This document shows positions 35,018 to 44,255 of a stretch of 64,000 nt of DNA, one piece after another. The position numbers and the translations under genes were made by a program. Location of the stretch: assembly GCF_009867135.1 (NCBI RefSeq), contig NZ_CP047226.1, positions 1,860,001 through 1,924,000 on the forward strand. Reading direction: 5' to 3'. A model generated the notes under the pieces. It had not been told where the DNA came from, made no database searches, and was given only the letters and a program-made list of their open reading frames with translations. Source of the DNA: Moraxella osloensis (GTDB lineage Bacteria > Pseudomonadota > Gammaproteobacteria > Pseudomonadales > Moraxellaceae). The first letter of the stretch is position 1; every line of letters begins with the position of its first letter.

Positions 35018-35794
35018 TCAATAATTACCATCAATCAAAAACTGACTGGGACAGGCATAAGAGCGTGTGGCACATTGGGCAAAACGTCCGTTATTGTCGT
35101 AGCACACGTTAATATAGGTCAGTACAGATTGACCTACACTATTTTTTTGACAGAAAAAATTAAACGAGTTTGGCTTCATGCCAGGGTTTAAAGATATCAA
35201 TTGGCGGCTCAAGCCATTGGACGCGAATCGATAACTGCGACCGCTACTGAGTTCTTTTGGGAGCTTTAATTGACTGGCAAGCGAGGTAATAGTGCGAAAA
35301 TAATTAGGGGTACTTAGACCACTGCAGCGACCATACTGCTGCCAAATATTTTTGCGAATATTGCCGTCTGGAATAACTTTTGAGGTGAGATTTTCTTGCA
35401 GTGGCGACATGCTGTAGCGGCTATTACTACAAGACTGGTTCGCCACCCGATAAAAATTCACCGTCATCGGATTGCCTTCGATACATTGGCGAAGATTACC
35501 CATGTATGGGTTTAGCTTGCAGATGGCAGGGGATAATTCAACTCCTAAAACACTGTCGGCGTGGGCAGCTGAGGTTGCTAAAGCACCCATCACCGCCAAG
35601 CAGCCAAGTAGTAAGTAGCCGCTAAACTTTGCGCTTTTTTGATGACTTGAGTTGATAACTAAATTAGCTAAATTTGCCGCCGCCTCATCATCTTGAAACT
35701 TTGCTCTAAACTTTAACGACGCCAATTTGGGGGTGTTTGAAACCGTGTGCCAGTTGGTAAAATCGAGTAATGTTTTTAGACAAGATGACAGCAT
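35018..35794 (-). CDS. Secreted RNase T2-like protein lacking catalytic histidines
   Basis: 258 aa in the open frame. A hydrophobic export signal (residues about 57-79, ending SAAHADS) is preceded by about 55 extra residues, so the true start may be later, but no better codon was found. The mature part has the RNase T2 arrangement of Cys residues, including IPDGNIRKNIWQQYGRCSGL and STPNYFRTITSLA. The second active-site block normally reads as H-E-W-x-K-H-G-T-C; here it is NIWQQYGRC (residues 149-157), and the first block (HGLWP-like) is MTVNFYRV. Both His positions are changed, so RNase activity is unlikely. Family by motif, about 60 percent sure. Confidence 0.6.
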   Translation of the reverse strand: MLSSCLKTLLDFTNWHTVSNTPKLASLKFRAKFQDDEAAANLANLVINSSHQKSAKFSGYLLLGCLAVMGALATSAAHADSVLGVELSPAICKLNPYMGNLRQCIEGNPMTVNFYRVANQSCSNSRYSMSPLQENLTSKVIPDGNIRKNIWQQYGRCSGLSTPNYFRTITSLASQLKLPKELSSGRSYRFASNGLSRQLISLNPGMKPNSFNFFCQKNSVGQSVLTYINVCYDNNGRFAQCATRSYACPSQFLIDGNY

Positions 35795-35845
35795 AGCAAT
35801 TAGACCGAATAGTTGGTGATTAAAAACAAGCAGGTTGTTTTAACG

Positions 35846-35883
35846 TTTACAGTGAGCTTTTAAATTTACAGTGAGCTTTTAAA
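35846..35883. repeat. 19-bp perfect tandem duplication
   Basis: TTTACAGTGAGCTTTTAAA occurs twice head to tail, 52 bp upstream of the RNase T2-like gene. Confidence 0.92.
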
Positions 35884-36029
35884 ATAGAAGTGATAAAAAT
35901 GGTCATTGACTTATTAATTTTTTGCTTGAAATAACTAAATTTTTGCCAAACGAAACTAATGTTTATGAGTCATGCCAATTTTTTGAAATCATACTAACTA
36001 GGTCAGATTTTGTAAACCCTGTATATACT

Positions 36030-36082
36030 AAAAAACAACAGTAATTTATTGACCATTATCAATCAATTAGCTGTTGTTTTTT
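36030..36082 (-). terminator. Terminator of slt
   Basis: Twelve-bp stem AAAAAACAACAG / CTGTTGTTTTTT enclosing 29 bases; T-run on the minus strand. Confidence 0.75.
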
Positions 36083-36117
36083 GGCAGATTTAGCAAGTTT
36101 ATTTAATTCAGATTAAT

Positions 36118-38103
36118 TTAATATTTAGCAGCAATGGTACCCATACGCTCACTAATCGGTTGGTTGCTACCGCCAAGGAGCACATCATAATTAGTCGCAT
36201 TTTCCATCACGGCTTTGACATAATTGCGTGTTTCTGAATAAGGAATGGTCTCAACATACTGATCAGCCGCTAGGCTACCGTTCTCAGGTTGCCAAGTTTT
36301 TGCCTTACCTGGCCCTGCATTGTAGCCCGCGGTGGCGAGTACAGGTTGACCGCCCAATTTATTTAAAATGTCGCCCATATAATACGTACCATAGCGGATA
36401 TTGGTATCACCCCCTGCGACGCGAGATGGCTCATACGGTTCGCCCAATTTACGTGCGATATAGCGCGCGGTGTCTGGCATGATTTGCATCAACCCCCCTG
36501 CTCCAACACCCGAACGCGCGCTGATATTAAAACGGCTTTCTTGACGCATGATGCCATACGCCCACGCAGGATCGATTCCTGCTTGGCGGCTGTATTGCAC
36601 GACACTAGACTGATGGGGCATTGGGAATGCCAGCGCCGAATTTGGAATCGTTTTGGTAGACTCCAACGCATAGATAGCACGGTCGTACCATCCCATGTCC
36701 GATGCGGTTTGCGCCGCTGCCAAAATCATCGTCTCATCACCACGGTCACGTGCTTTTTTTACCGCCCAGTTCCATTCACGGTTGGTATAGCTGGGATTAG
36801 CGGCGAGTTTATAGAGGGTAAATGCGCGATTAAAGAAACTATCGTTTGCGAGGCGTGAGTAATCACTATTGCTCACCGGTGGATTGCTCGGCAATCGGTC
36901 AAAACGCTGCCCCAGTTGGTCTTTGGCGAGCAGTCCATAATAGTCATTGGTTTGCGCCAATTGACTAAATAGCTGATTGGCTTGTTGACGCTGCTGGTTA
37001 GTGCCGCCCAATTTGTAGGCTTTGGCAAGCCAATATTGCCATATCGGTTGCTGCTGATTTTTATAGTCCATTGCGCCAATGGCTTGTGCCAAATCTGACC
37101 ATCGGCTATAGCGTATCGCTGCTTGGGCATAGTTTTCGGCTTCTTCATTGTTAAATGGTACGCCCAGACTTTTTTGCATCCAATCAACCGCTTCACTACT
37201 AAACCCTTGATCGGTATTGACCCCCATCCTTGCCACACCCAAGGTACGGTAGGCATATTGACGGGTTTTAGCATCAAAAAACTGCGGATTTCGCCCCAAA
37301 TCATAGTTGAGCTGCATCGCCGCTTCACTGACAGATTTTTTGGCAAGTTGCCCTAATCCGTATAAATATAAATACCGATTGCTGGCAGTCGCTGGCATAC
37401 TTCCGAGTTGTGAGAAAAACGCATTAGGACTGCTACTGATGCTCATGAGCTGATTGTAGCTCAGCTGCACGCCCAATCGGCTGGCAAGCTGCACGATATC
37501 ACCGTTGTTGCCCGTGCGTAGCATACGATACAGTCGCTGCTCACGGTCATCATTGCTAACCATGCGATTGCCATTGAGCTCTGTCGCCAACTGTTGGCAA
37601 AGCTGCGGCAGTTTTTTATCCGTGTTGAGCCAAACATTACCTTTTTCGGTATAAGCGCGCATGCTATCGCCACCGTGATTAAAGCCTAACGCAATGGCAC
37701 AAGCTTCACTGGCATCAGGATTAGTTACATAGCTTGCCACTTGTCTAACTGCATCATAATCACCCATCCGCGCTTTGGTTTCTGCATAATCCGCCGCCAA
37801 TTTTTCTGCCATCGCAGTTTGTGGATAACGGTTAGCAAAACTCACAATCGCTGATGCAGGCTGCGCGTCTAAGTCTTTATTGAGCTGCCAATATTCTGGA
37901 TACATGGCTAGACTGCCAGCCGCCATCATTTGCTGATAGTTGCCCATTTGCGATAAGTTGCCACGGCTAGCTTCACGTTCGGCTTGGTTAAAATAACTAT
38001 CAGCTGTGCTAGGCGTGCCTACAGAATAGCTACTTGCACAAGCAGATTCTGCAAGAACAGCAATCACACCGCATGAAATCATCGAAAGCTTGAGATTTTT
38101 CAT
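36118..38103 (-). CDS. slt: Soluble lytic murein transglycosylase Slt70-type
   Basis: Periplasmic peptidoglycan lytic enzyme, 661 aa from the ATG at 38103 (signal peptide MKNLKLSMISCGVIAVLAES); the open frame extends 20 residues further. A long alpha-helical superhelical U/L-domain fills residues 30-500. Then the SLT domain with catalytic Glu (about residue 522) in GIMRQESRFNISARSG, GAGGLMQIMPDTARYIAR and ATAGYNAGPGKAKTW. The domain order fits Slt70. Next gene upstream is divergent. Confidence 0.93.
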   Translation of the reverse strand: MKNLKLSMISCGVIAVLAESACASSYSVGTPSTADSYFNQAEREASRGNLSQMGNYQQMMAAGSLAMYPEYWQLNKDLDAQPASAIVSFANRYPQTAMAEKLAADYAETKARMGDYDAVRQVASYVTNPDASEACAIALGFNHGGDSMRAYTEKGNVWLNTDKKLPQLCQQLATELNGNRMVSNDDREQRLYRMLRTGNNGDIVQLASRLGVQLSYNQLMSISSSPNAFFSQLGSMPATASNRYLYLYGLGQLAKKSVSEAAMQLNYDLGRNPQFFDAKTRQYAYRTLGVARMGVNTDQGFSSEAVDWMQKSLGVPFNNEEAENYAQAAIRYSRWSDLAQAIGAMDYKNQQQPIWQYWLAKAYKLGGTNQQRQQANQLFSQLAQTNDYYGLLAKDQLGQRFDRLPSNPPVSNSDYSRLANDSFFNRAFTLYKLAANPSYTNREWNWAVKKARDRGDETMILAAAQTASDMGWYDRAIYALESTKTIPNSALAFPMPHQSSVVQYSRQAGIDPAWAYGIMRQESRFNISARSGVGAGGLMQIMPDTARYIARKLGEPYEPSRVAGGDTNIRYGTYYMGDILNKLGGQPVLATAGYNAGPGKAKTWQPENGSLAADQYVETIPYSETRNYVKAVMENATNYDVLLGGSNQPISERMGTIAAKY

Positions 38104-38374
38104 AATAATTAGTAAGACCTTTAATAGGATAAATAAATAGGATAAATAGACAAAAAACGACAAAAGTAATGTAAAAATGGTTAACCTTGCTGAAGCGATT
38201 ATAACGATTGTCGACTAAAAAAAATTTACCCAAATCTCAACTAATTGTATAAAAATGTTGCAGATTATTTTATATAACTAATAGTTTTTTAATTTTAAAC
38301 TTAATTAACTATAAATTATAAATCATTTGGCTTATGATAAGTGCATTATTAGTAACCAATAAATGCGATAAGCC

Positions 38375-39136
38375 ATGACCCATACCCACCACGCCCTAAA
38401 TATTCAACAATACCAAGACAAATCCCACAACTACCTTAATAGCGCTGTCCATGCGCAAGGTGCTGAGTTTGACAAAATAAAGCAGTTGATTGAGGCGCAC
38501 AAGCTTGCGCATATATTAGATTTGGGCTGTGGCGGTGGGCACGTCAGTTATCAGGTTTCACCTGTTGCCACATCAGTGATTGCTTATGACATTACCCCTA
38601 CGATGACCGAAGTTGTCGCCAGGCAAGCCAAAGCACGCGGCTTAACCAATATCACCACGCAAATCGGTACGGCAGAAAAATTACCTTTTGCCGACCACCA
38701 ATTTGATGCCATTATCACGCGATATTCTGCGCACCATTGGCAAAATGTACCACAAGCGCTGTTTGAGATGCATCGCGCCCTAGCTGACGGTGGCAAAGTG
38801 GTGATTGTCGATGTGTTGGGCAATAGCAACCCCGTGCTCAATAATTTTTTACAGACCATTGAAACCATCCGCGATCCCAGTCATGTCAAAGATTATAGTC
38901 TTGCCGAGTGGTTGTATTTTGCAGAAATCACCGGCTTTTGCGTGGCGACTGTCGAGATGCAAAAACTGGCGTTAAATTTTGACAGTTGGGTCGCCCGTAT
39001 GCATACAGCTGACACTAGCATACAAGTGATACGAGGCTTACAAAAAAATTGTGCCGCGCCTGTTAGACAATATTTTGAGATAGATGAGTCTGGCAATTTT
39101 AGCACCGATGTCATTTATTTAGTGCTGTCAAAATAA
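38375..39136 (+). CDS. Class I SAM-dependent methyltransferase (YcgJ-like)
   Basis: 253-residue cytosolic methyltransferase. SAM-binding motif I ILDLGCGGGHVSYQVS near residue 47, motif II AYDITPTMTEVVARQAKARG, AEKLPFADHQFDAIITRYSAHHW (motifs III-IV) and ALADGGKVVIVDVLG. The HHW after motif IV is common in the Methyltransf_11 group that includes UbiE-like and YcgJ proteins. Substrate unknown. It is followed by miaB after 73 bp, with a separate promoter. Confidence 0.85.
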   Translation: MTHTHHALNIQQYQDKSHNYLNSAVHAQGAEFDKIKQLIEAHKLAHILDLGCGGGHVSYQVSPVATSVIAYDITPTMTEVVARQAKARGLTNITTQIGTAEKLPFADHQFDAIITRYSAHHWQNVPQALFEMHRALADGGKVVIVDVLGNSNPVLNNFLQTIETIRDPSHVKDYSLAEWLYFAEITGFCVATVEMQKLALNFDSWVARMHTADTSIQVIRGLQKNCAAPVRQYFEIDESGNFSTDVIYLVLSK

Positions 39137-39163
39137 TCACTACCGCATCTTGCCAAAAAAATC

Positions 39164-39172
39164 TGTTATAAT
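39164..39172 (+). promoter_or_regulatory. Extended -10 promoter of miaB
   Basis: TGTTATAAT, a perfect TATAAT with the TGn extension, 38 bases before the ATG. No good -35 hexamer. Confidence 0.5.
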
Positions 39173-39209
39173 TGAGGGTTTATTTTAGGCGAAACATTTA
39201 GGTGTAGTC

Positions 39210-40676
39210 ATGACAGTTACTACTTTTGACCCAAAAGCACAGATTTCCAAAACTCAAAATTTGGTAACGCCAACGCTAGCGGCGAGTGTTGAACCCACCA
39301 TGCTACCAGCGGATACTCGTGTCAAACGCGTGTTTATCGAGACCCAAGGCTGTCAGATGAATGTGTATGACTCTGAAAAAATGGCAGATGTGCTAGGCGA
39401 CTCCCATGGCATGGTGCTAACGGACAATCCTGAAGAAGCCGATGTGCTGCTCATGAATACCTGCTCGATTCGTGAAAAAGCGCAAGAAAAAGTATTTTCT
39501 GAACTCGGACGCTGGAAAAAGCTTAAAGAGAAAAACCCGAATTTGGTCATCGGTGTGGGTGGCTGCGTGGCGTCACAAGAAGGTGATAAAATCCAAAGCC
39601 GTGCCCCGCATGTCGATATGGTGTTTGGACCGCAAACCCTGCATCGCCTGCCAGAACTGTATGACCAATCCACCAAACAGCTGGATGTCAAACCCAAAAA
39701 CCGTATCGGCGTCGTCGATGTGTCTTTCCCAAGTATCGAAAAATTTGACTTTTTACCCGAGTCCAAAGTGGAAGGGTTTAAGGCGTTTGTATCCATCATG
39801 GAAGGCTGCTCAAAATACTGCTCATTTTGCGTGGTGCCTTACACCCGAGGCGAAGAAATCTCGCGCCCACTCGATGATGTACTTGCCGAGATTGATAGCC
39901 TTGCTAGCCAAGGGGTACGTGAAGTAACGCTATTGGGGCAAAACGTCAATGGCTACCGCGGTGAAAAACACGATGGCACAATTTGCCGTTTTAGTGAGTT
40001 ATTGCATTATGTGGCGCACGTTGACGGCATTGAGCGTATTCGCTATACCACCAGCCATCCACTGGAATTTAGCGATGATATCATTGAAGCGTATGCCAAA
40101 ATACCAAAACTGGTATCCCACCTGCACCTACCCGTGCAAAGTGGCTCCAACGCTATCCTAGCTGCCATGAAGCGTAACCACACCATTGATATCTACATTG
40201 AGCAAATCCGCAAACTGCGCGCGGTGCGCCCTGATATGTATTTATCAAGCGATTTTATTATCGGGTTTCCCAATGAAACCGACCAAGATTTCCAAGATAC
40301 GCTCAATCTTGCCAAAGACTTGGATTTTGACCATTCGTATAGCTTTATTTATTCAAAGCGCCCAGGCACCCCTGCGTCGGACTTGCCCGACAATATCGAT
40401 ATAGCAACCAAAAAAGCGCGTTTGGCGGCGTTTCAGCAAGTGATTATTGACTCAACTTGGGCAAAGACCCAAGGCATGATGGGTCAAACCGTGCGTGTGC
40501 TGGTGGAGCAACATGGCGACCGCAATCCTGAATTTTTGATGGGAACGGCAGATAATACGCGAACGGTATTGTTCAAAGGCGATGACACGTTGATTGGTAA
40601 ACTGGTGATGGTAAAAGTCACGCGAGCCATGAGTCCGCATTTGGTGGAAGGTGAGTTGGTTGAAGTGTTAGGCTAA
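39210..40676 (+). CDS. miaB: tRNA-2-methylthio-N6-dimethylallyladenosine synthase MiaB
   Basis: Radical-SAM enzyme that adds the methylthio group at A37 of tRNAs reading UNN codons. 488 aa. N-terminal UPF0004 domain with [19 protein letters not shown] and Cys residues in NTCSIRE and GGCVASQ for the second cluster. Radical SAM triad in [17 protein letters not shown]-terminal TRAM domain. The first 30 residues are an extra tail. The usual downstream phoH is not here; a terminator follows. Confidence 0.96.
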   Translation: MTVTTFDPKAQISKTQNLVTPTLAASVEPTMLPADTRVKRVFIETQGCQMNVYDSEKMADVLGDSHGMVLTDNPEEADVLLMNTCSIREKAQEKVFSELGRWKKLKEKNPNLVIGVGGCVASQEGDKIQSRAPHVDMVFGPQTLHRLPELYDQSTKQLDVKPKNRIGVVDVSFPSIEKFDFLPESKVEGFKAFVSIMEGCSKYCSFCVVPYTRGEEISRPLDDVLAEIDSLASQGVREVTLLGQNVNGYRGEKHDGTICRFSELLHYVAHVDGIERIRYTTSHPLEFSDDIIEAYAKIPKLVSHLHLPVQSGSNAILAAMKRNHTIDIYIEQIRKLRAVRPDMYLSSDFIIGFPNETDQDFQDTLNLAKDLDFDHSYSFIYSKRPGTPASDLPDNIDIATKKARLAAFQQVIIDSTWAKTQGMMGQTVRVLVEQHGDRNPEFLMGTADNTRTVLFKGDDTLIGKLVMVKVTRAMSPHLVEGELVEVLG

Positions 40677-40704
40677 TTTATTACTAATCAATTTCTGCTA
40701 AAGG

Positions 40705-40735
40705 AAAAGACGAGTTTATGGCTCGTCTTTTTTAT
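40705..40735. terminator. Bidirectional terminator after miaB
   Basis: Ten-bp stem AAAAGACGAG / CTCGTCTTTT with a 7-base loop and T-run; it touches the stop codon of the convergent gene at 40732. Confidence 0.85.
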
Positions 40736-41688
40736 TTAAGTTTATTTAAGCCAAGATGGATAAAAGATTTTTTGCCCAATGACTCATTAAACCCTTTTAA
40801 GAGTTTTTGCTCGACTTGGCATAGTTTATTGTCATTCATATATTGTTTATTGAAATCCATAATATCTCGCCACGACATATTATAAATTTCCATTTCTCTT
40901 GCTATATCGATCACGTCCTCTCTTAAAAGCTGATGAAACTTTCTTTCATTCTTTTGGCAAAAATTAATTTCCTCATCAATTAGCATGGTTTTTTCATATT
41001 TGTCATGTTTGCCAGAAATAAAAATCAAAACCAGCTTGGTATCTTTATCAACAAATTCTTTAGCAATCAAAGATTTAAGCATAAATGCGTATTTTAGAAT
41101 TTGGTCTTTATTTTTGCTGCCATTGAGCTTTAATTCATTGGCTATTAAGACTTTCTCTGTATGATTATAAGCAAGGTTATCCATTCCCATTTCAAATAAT
41201 TCTGTGCTAAACGTGAACAAATTGCTATTACCATGAGTAGACCACTCACCGCCTTTATTAAACTGGGTAAACTGGCTATATAAGCTATCCATATAGTTAT
41301 CACTCGCCAAACTTAGGAATATGTCGAATTCTTTGTTGAGATAGTCTTCTGAGAAATAAACTAAACGTCTAACTGCTTCTCTAGCATTACAAATGCCCTT
41401 ATTTTTTAAGGCGTAAGTTTCGGCTTGCTCCGCCATATCCATTTGCAAAGCCAGTTTTGTGTTAACTATTTTTTCAATCTGCTCAAAAGTTTTATCTTGC
41501 ATAGCTGGGTCAAGCGACCACTCAATGATTTGTCGCACATATTGTTTTTTGGATACGCCTAAAACACTTTGCGGATTCCATACCAAGAAATCTGCAAGAT
41601 TTGATAAGCCCATTGTCCAGCTAATATCTTCTTTCAGATGAGTCATTTGTCCAAAAATATTGCGAAATCTCGCAGAAGCACTCGTCAT
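40732..41688 (-). CDS. Putative PD-(D/E)XK-superfamily nuclease-like protein
   Basis: 318 aa, more AT-rich than its neighbours, with no signal peptide. Not a family that I can name. Residues 165-200 fit the PD-(D/E)XK core: Asp170 in FEMGMDNLAYN, 14 residues, then ELK (Glu185, Lys187) in ANELKLNG, then KDQILKY with Gln196 and Tyr200. Such folds occur in restriction, repair and mobile-element nucleases. AAGGA in the end of gspE provides the ribosome site and the ATG lies 10 bp after the gspE stop, so it is co-transcribed with gspE. Role unknown; acquired cargo or defence gene is possible. Confidence 0.6.
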   Translation of the reverse strand: MTSASARFRNIFGQMTHLKEDISWTMGLSNLADFLVWNPQSVLGVSKKQYVRQIIEWSLDPAMQDKTFEQIEKIVNTKLALQMDMAEQAETYALKNKGICNAREAVRRLVYFSEDYLNKEFDIFLSLASDNYMDSLYSQFTQFNKGGEWSTHGNSNLFTFSTELFEMGMDNLAYNHTEKVLIANELKLNGSKNKDQILKYAFMLKSLIAKEFVDKDTKLVLIFISGKHDKYEKTMLIDEEINFCQKNERKFHQLLREDVIDIAREMEIYNMSWRDIMDFNKQYMNDNKLCQVEQKLLKGFNESLGKKSFIHLGLNKLK

Positions 41689-41697
41689 AATCTTTCC

Positions 41698-43203
41698 TTA
41701 AATTTCTTTTTCTTTTGTCACCCGTAGCACTTCTTCAAGCGTGGTTTTACCCGTCAATACTTTTTTGAGTCCATCGGCACGAATGGACGGTGTCTTACTC
41801 CGCGCATACGCTTCTAACTCAAACTCCGCCGTTTGGCTATGAATCAGTTGTCGCAGTTTGTCATCGACAGGCACCACTTCATAAATCGCAGTACGTCCTC
41901 GAAATCCTGATTGATTGCACTTCTCGCAGCCCACAGGTTTTGGCAGTTTAATCTCCCCGATTTCGCCTATTTCAGTAAAAATCTGCGTTTGGTAGGCATC
42001 GGCAAGTGTCCATGTATGGCAATGCGGACACAAGGTGCGCACGAGTCGCTGTGCTACCACGCCAATGAGGCTCGATGACAACAAAAACGGCTCAACCCCC
42101 ATATCTTGTAGTCGCGTCACCGCACCAATCGCGGTGTTGGTATGCAGGGTCGAGAGTACCAAGTGACCGGTGAGTGACGCTTGCACCGCAATTTCTGCGG
42201 TCTCTAAATCGCGAACCTCCCCCACCATCACCACATCAGGGTCTTGGCGTAGCATGGCTCGCAGGCTACGGGCAAAGGTCATATCCACTTTATTATTGAC
42301 TTGGGTTTGCCCGATACCATCTAGCTGAAATTCAATCGGGTCTTCAGCGGTCAAAATATTACGGGTGTTATCGTTCAAATCCGTTAAAGCCGCGTACAGC
42401 GTCGTGGTTTTGCCTGAACCTGTCGGACCTGTGACAAGAATAATGCCATGCGGGCGATGGATTAAGCGTTTAAGCTCGCTATAATCATTGTCTGACAACC
42501 CCAAATAGGTCATATTTAACCGACCCGCTTGTTTATCCAAAAGCCGCATCACCACACGCTCACCAAAATTTGATGGCAAGGTCGATACCCGCACATCCAC
42601 TTCTCGCCCAGCCAGGCGTAGTGAGATGCGTCCATCTTGCGGTACCCGTTTTTCAGCGATATCGAGTTTTGCCATCACCTTGATACGCGACACCAGTAGC
42701 GGTGACAGTTCCCGTTTTGGACTGACGATTTCTTTGAGTATCCCATCTACCCGAAAGCGCACCGATAGCCGTTTTTCAAAGGTTTCGATGTGAATATCTG
42801 AGGCGTTTAGGCGGATGGCTTCGGACAGTAGCGCGTTGATTAGCCGAATGATGGGCGCGTCATCTTCTTGGTCCATCAAGTCTTCCGTCTCAGGGACGCT
42901 TTCAGCGAGACTCATCAAATCGGGATGATCTTCAAGCCCAGCGGCAATATGCTGAGATTCCCCTGTGTTGCCTGCATAGACCGCGGCTAACTGCTTTTCA
43001 AAATCGTCACTTTGTGCCATGGCAAAATTCAATGGCAGCGGCACCCCTGCTCCACTGGCAAAACGGTTGGCTTCGTTGATGGCTTCCATAGGGGTATCAG
43101 CGGTCATCAACAACGTCGGTGGGTCAGTCAAATCTTGCGAGTATTGCAACAGCAGTTGATGACGTTTGGCAAAACTATAGGGCAAGGCAATCGGATTTAG
43201 CAT
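41698..43203 (-). CDS. gspE: Type II secretion ATPase GspE
   Basis: 501 aa from the ATG at 43203 (MLNPIALPYSFAKRHQLLL matches the family start; the frame is open 50 residues further up). N-terminal N1E/N2E region, then DDAPIIRLINALLSEAIRLN plus ASDIHIE, Walker A GPTGSGKTTT, Asp box LTAEDPIEFQL, Walker B DPDVVMVGEVRD, TGHLVLSTLHTNTA and a CxxC zinc pair set (CPHC, CEKC). MGVEPFLLSSSL is typical of GspE rather than PilB. No other gsp gene is nearby. Other Moraxellaceae also have scattered gsp genes. Closely followed by the nuclease-like gene. Confidence 0.9.
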   Translation of the reverse strand: MLNPIALPYSFAKRHQLLLQYSQDLTDPPTLLMTADTPMEAINEANRFASGAGVPLPLNFAMAQSDDFEKQLAAVYAGNTGESQHIAAGLEDHPDLMSLAESVPETEDLMDQEDDAPIIRLINALLSEAIRLNASDIHIETFEKRLSVRFRVDGILKEIVSPKRELSPLLVSRIKVMAKLDIAEKRVPQDGRISLRLAGREVDVRVSTLPSNFGERVVMRLLDKQAGRLNMTYLGLSDNDYSELKRLIHRPHGIILVTGPTGSGKTTTLYAALTDLNDNTRNILTAEDPIEFQLDGIGQTQVNNKVDMTFARSLRAMLRQDPDVVMVGEVRDLETAEIAVQASLTGHLVLSTLHTNTAIGAVTRLQDMGVEPFLLSSSLIGVVAQRLVRTLCPHCHTWTLADAYQTQIFTEIGEIGEIKLPKPVGCEKCNQSGFRGRTAIYEVVPVDDKLRQLIHSQTAEFELEAYARSKTPSIRADGLKKVLTGKTTLEEVLRVTKEKEI

Positions 43204-43311
43204 AGGGATTATCAAATGAAATAAGCCAAGAAAAGATGCGTTCCATTGTAGCTTATCAACAGGACAAATCCTACCAAGGCGCACAAAAAGACCCTGAGAC
43301 AAGCTATATTT

Positions 43312-43320
43312 TGTTATACT
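43312..43320 (+). promoter_or_regulatory. Extended -10 promoter of thiG
   Basis: TGTTATACT, 50 bases before the thiG start, in the thiG/gspE divergent spacer. No good -35. Confidence 0.4.
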
Positions 43321-43370
43321 AAAGCGTTTTTTACTGATTGATAACCATGACAATCAAAATCTAAAAAGGG

Positions 43371-44228
43371 ATGACAATGACCCAAACCACTTCAACTCAA
43401 AATCCTTCAACACAAAATCTTTCAATCCAAAATACGCTGACCGCCCCAAAAGACCGCCTACACATTGGTTCGCGCACGTTTACCTCTCGTTTGCTCGTCG
43501 GTACTGGCAAATATACAGATTTGGCACAAACAGGCGAAGCCATCGCTGCCAGTGGTGCCCAAATCGTCACTGTCGCCATTCGACGCGTGAACATCGGGCA
43601 GAAAAAAGATGAACCCAATCTACTCGATGTGATTTCTCCCGAAAAATACACCATTCTCCCTAACACCGCTGGCTGTTTTGACGCGGCTAGCGCCGTTCGT
43701 ACCTGTCAGTTAGCGCGTGAATTGTTGGATGGGCACAACCTTGTCAAACTTGAAGTATTGGGCGATGAAAAAAACTTGTATCCCAATGTCATCGAAACCG
43801 TGAAAGCGGCTAAGACGCTAATTGATGATGGCTTTGATGTAATGGTGTATACCTCAGATGATCCGATTGTTGCCAAAGAATTAGAAAGCATGGGCTGTGT
43901 GGCGATTATGCCATTAGGCAGTTTGATTGGCTCAGGTCTAGGATTGCTCAATCGCCATACCTTAAGTCTCATCATCGAGCAAACCCAAGTGCCGGTCTTG
44001 GTGGATGCAGGCGTGGGTACGGCCAGTGATGCCGCCATTGCCTTGGAATTAGGCTGTGATGGCGTACTGATGAACACCGCGATTGCCCATGCGCAAAACC
44101 CTGTATTGATGGCCTCTGCCATGAAACATGCGGTGATGGCTGGACGCGAAGCCTTCTTGGCGGGTCGTATGCCAGCACGCTATATGGCACAAGCTAGCTC
44201 GCCACAGACTGGCTATTTTTTCCGCTAA
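43371..44228 (+). CDS. thiG: Thiazole synthase ThiG
   Basis: Forms the thiazole phosphate of thiamine from deoxyxylulose phosphate, dehydroglycine or iminoglycine and ThiS thiocarboxylate. 285 aa: [14 protein letters not shown] near 38-50, [20 protein letters not shown] near 98, [15 protein letters not shown] near 125 with the Schiff-base Lys, and [20 protein letters not shown] near 205. About 25 extra N-terminal residues are rich in S, T, Q and N (degenerate 15-bp repeats) and may be disordered. thiS is not next to it and no TPP riboswitch was recognised. Confidence 0.95.
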   Translation: MTMTQTTSTQNPSTQNLSIQNTLTAPKDRLHIGSRTFTSRLLVGTGKYTDLAQTGEAIAASGAQIVTVAIRRVNIGQKKDEPNLLDVISPEKYTILPNTAGCFDAASAVRTCQLARELLDGHNLVKLEVLGDEKNLYPNVIETVKAAKTLIDDGFDVMVYTSDDPIVAKELESMGCVAIMPLGSLIGSGLGLLNRHTLSLIIEQTQVPVLVDAGVGTASDAAIALELGCDGVLMNTAIAHAQNPVLMASAMKHAVMAGREAFLAGRMPARYMAQASSPQTGYFFR

Positions 44229-44255
44229 TTTTTTATTGATTGATAAGGACATCCC

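Larger units (their letters stand above)
35795..36117. other. Intergenic region between RNase T2-like gene and slt
   Basis: Contains the 19-bp duplication at 35846-35883 and the slt terminator at 36030-36082. No gene. Promoter of the RNase T2-like gene should be near 35800-35900. Confidence 0.6.

Noticed and set aside
41698..43203. PilB (pilus extension ATPase)
   Set aside because: Sequence features (DDAPIIRLIN, MGVEPFLLSSSL) and absence of pilC/pilD favour GspE.
43204..43353. Upstream extension of gspE
   Set aside because: The family starts at MLNPIALPYSFA; the extra part covers the thiG promoter region.
43204..43370. TPP riboswitch upstream of thiG
   Set aside because: No CTGAGA/ACCTGATC-type conserved core was seen in the spacer.
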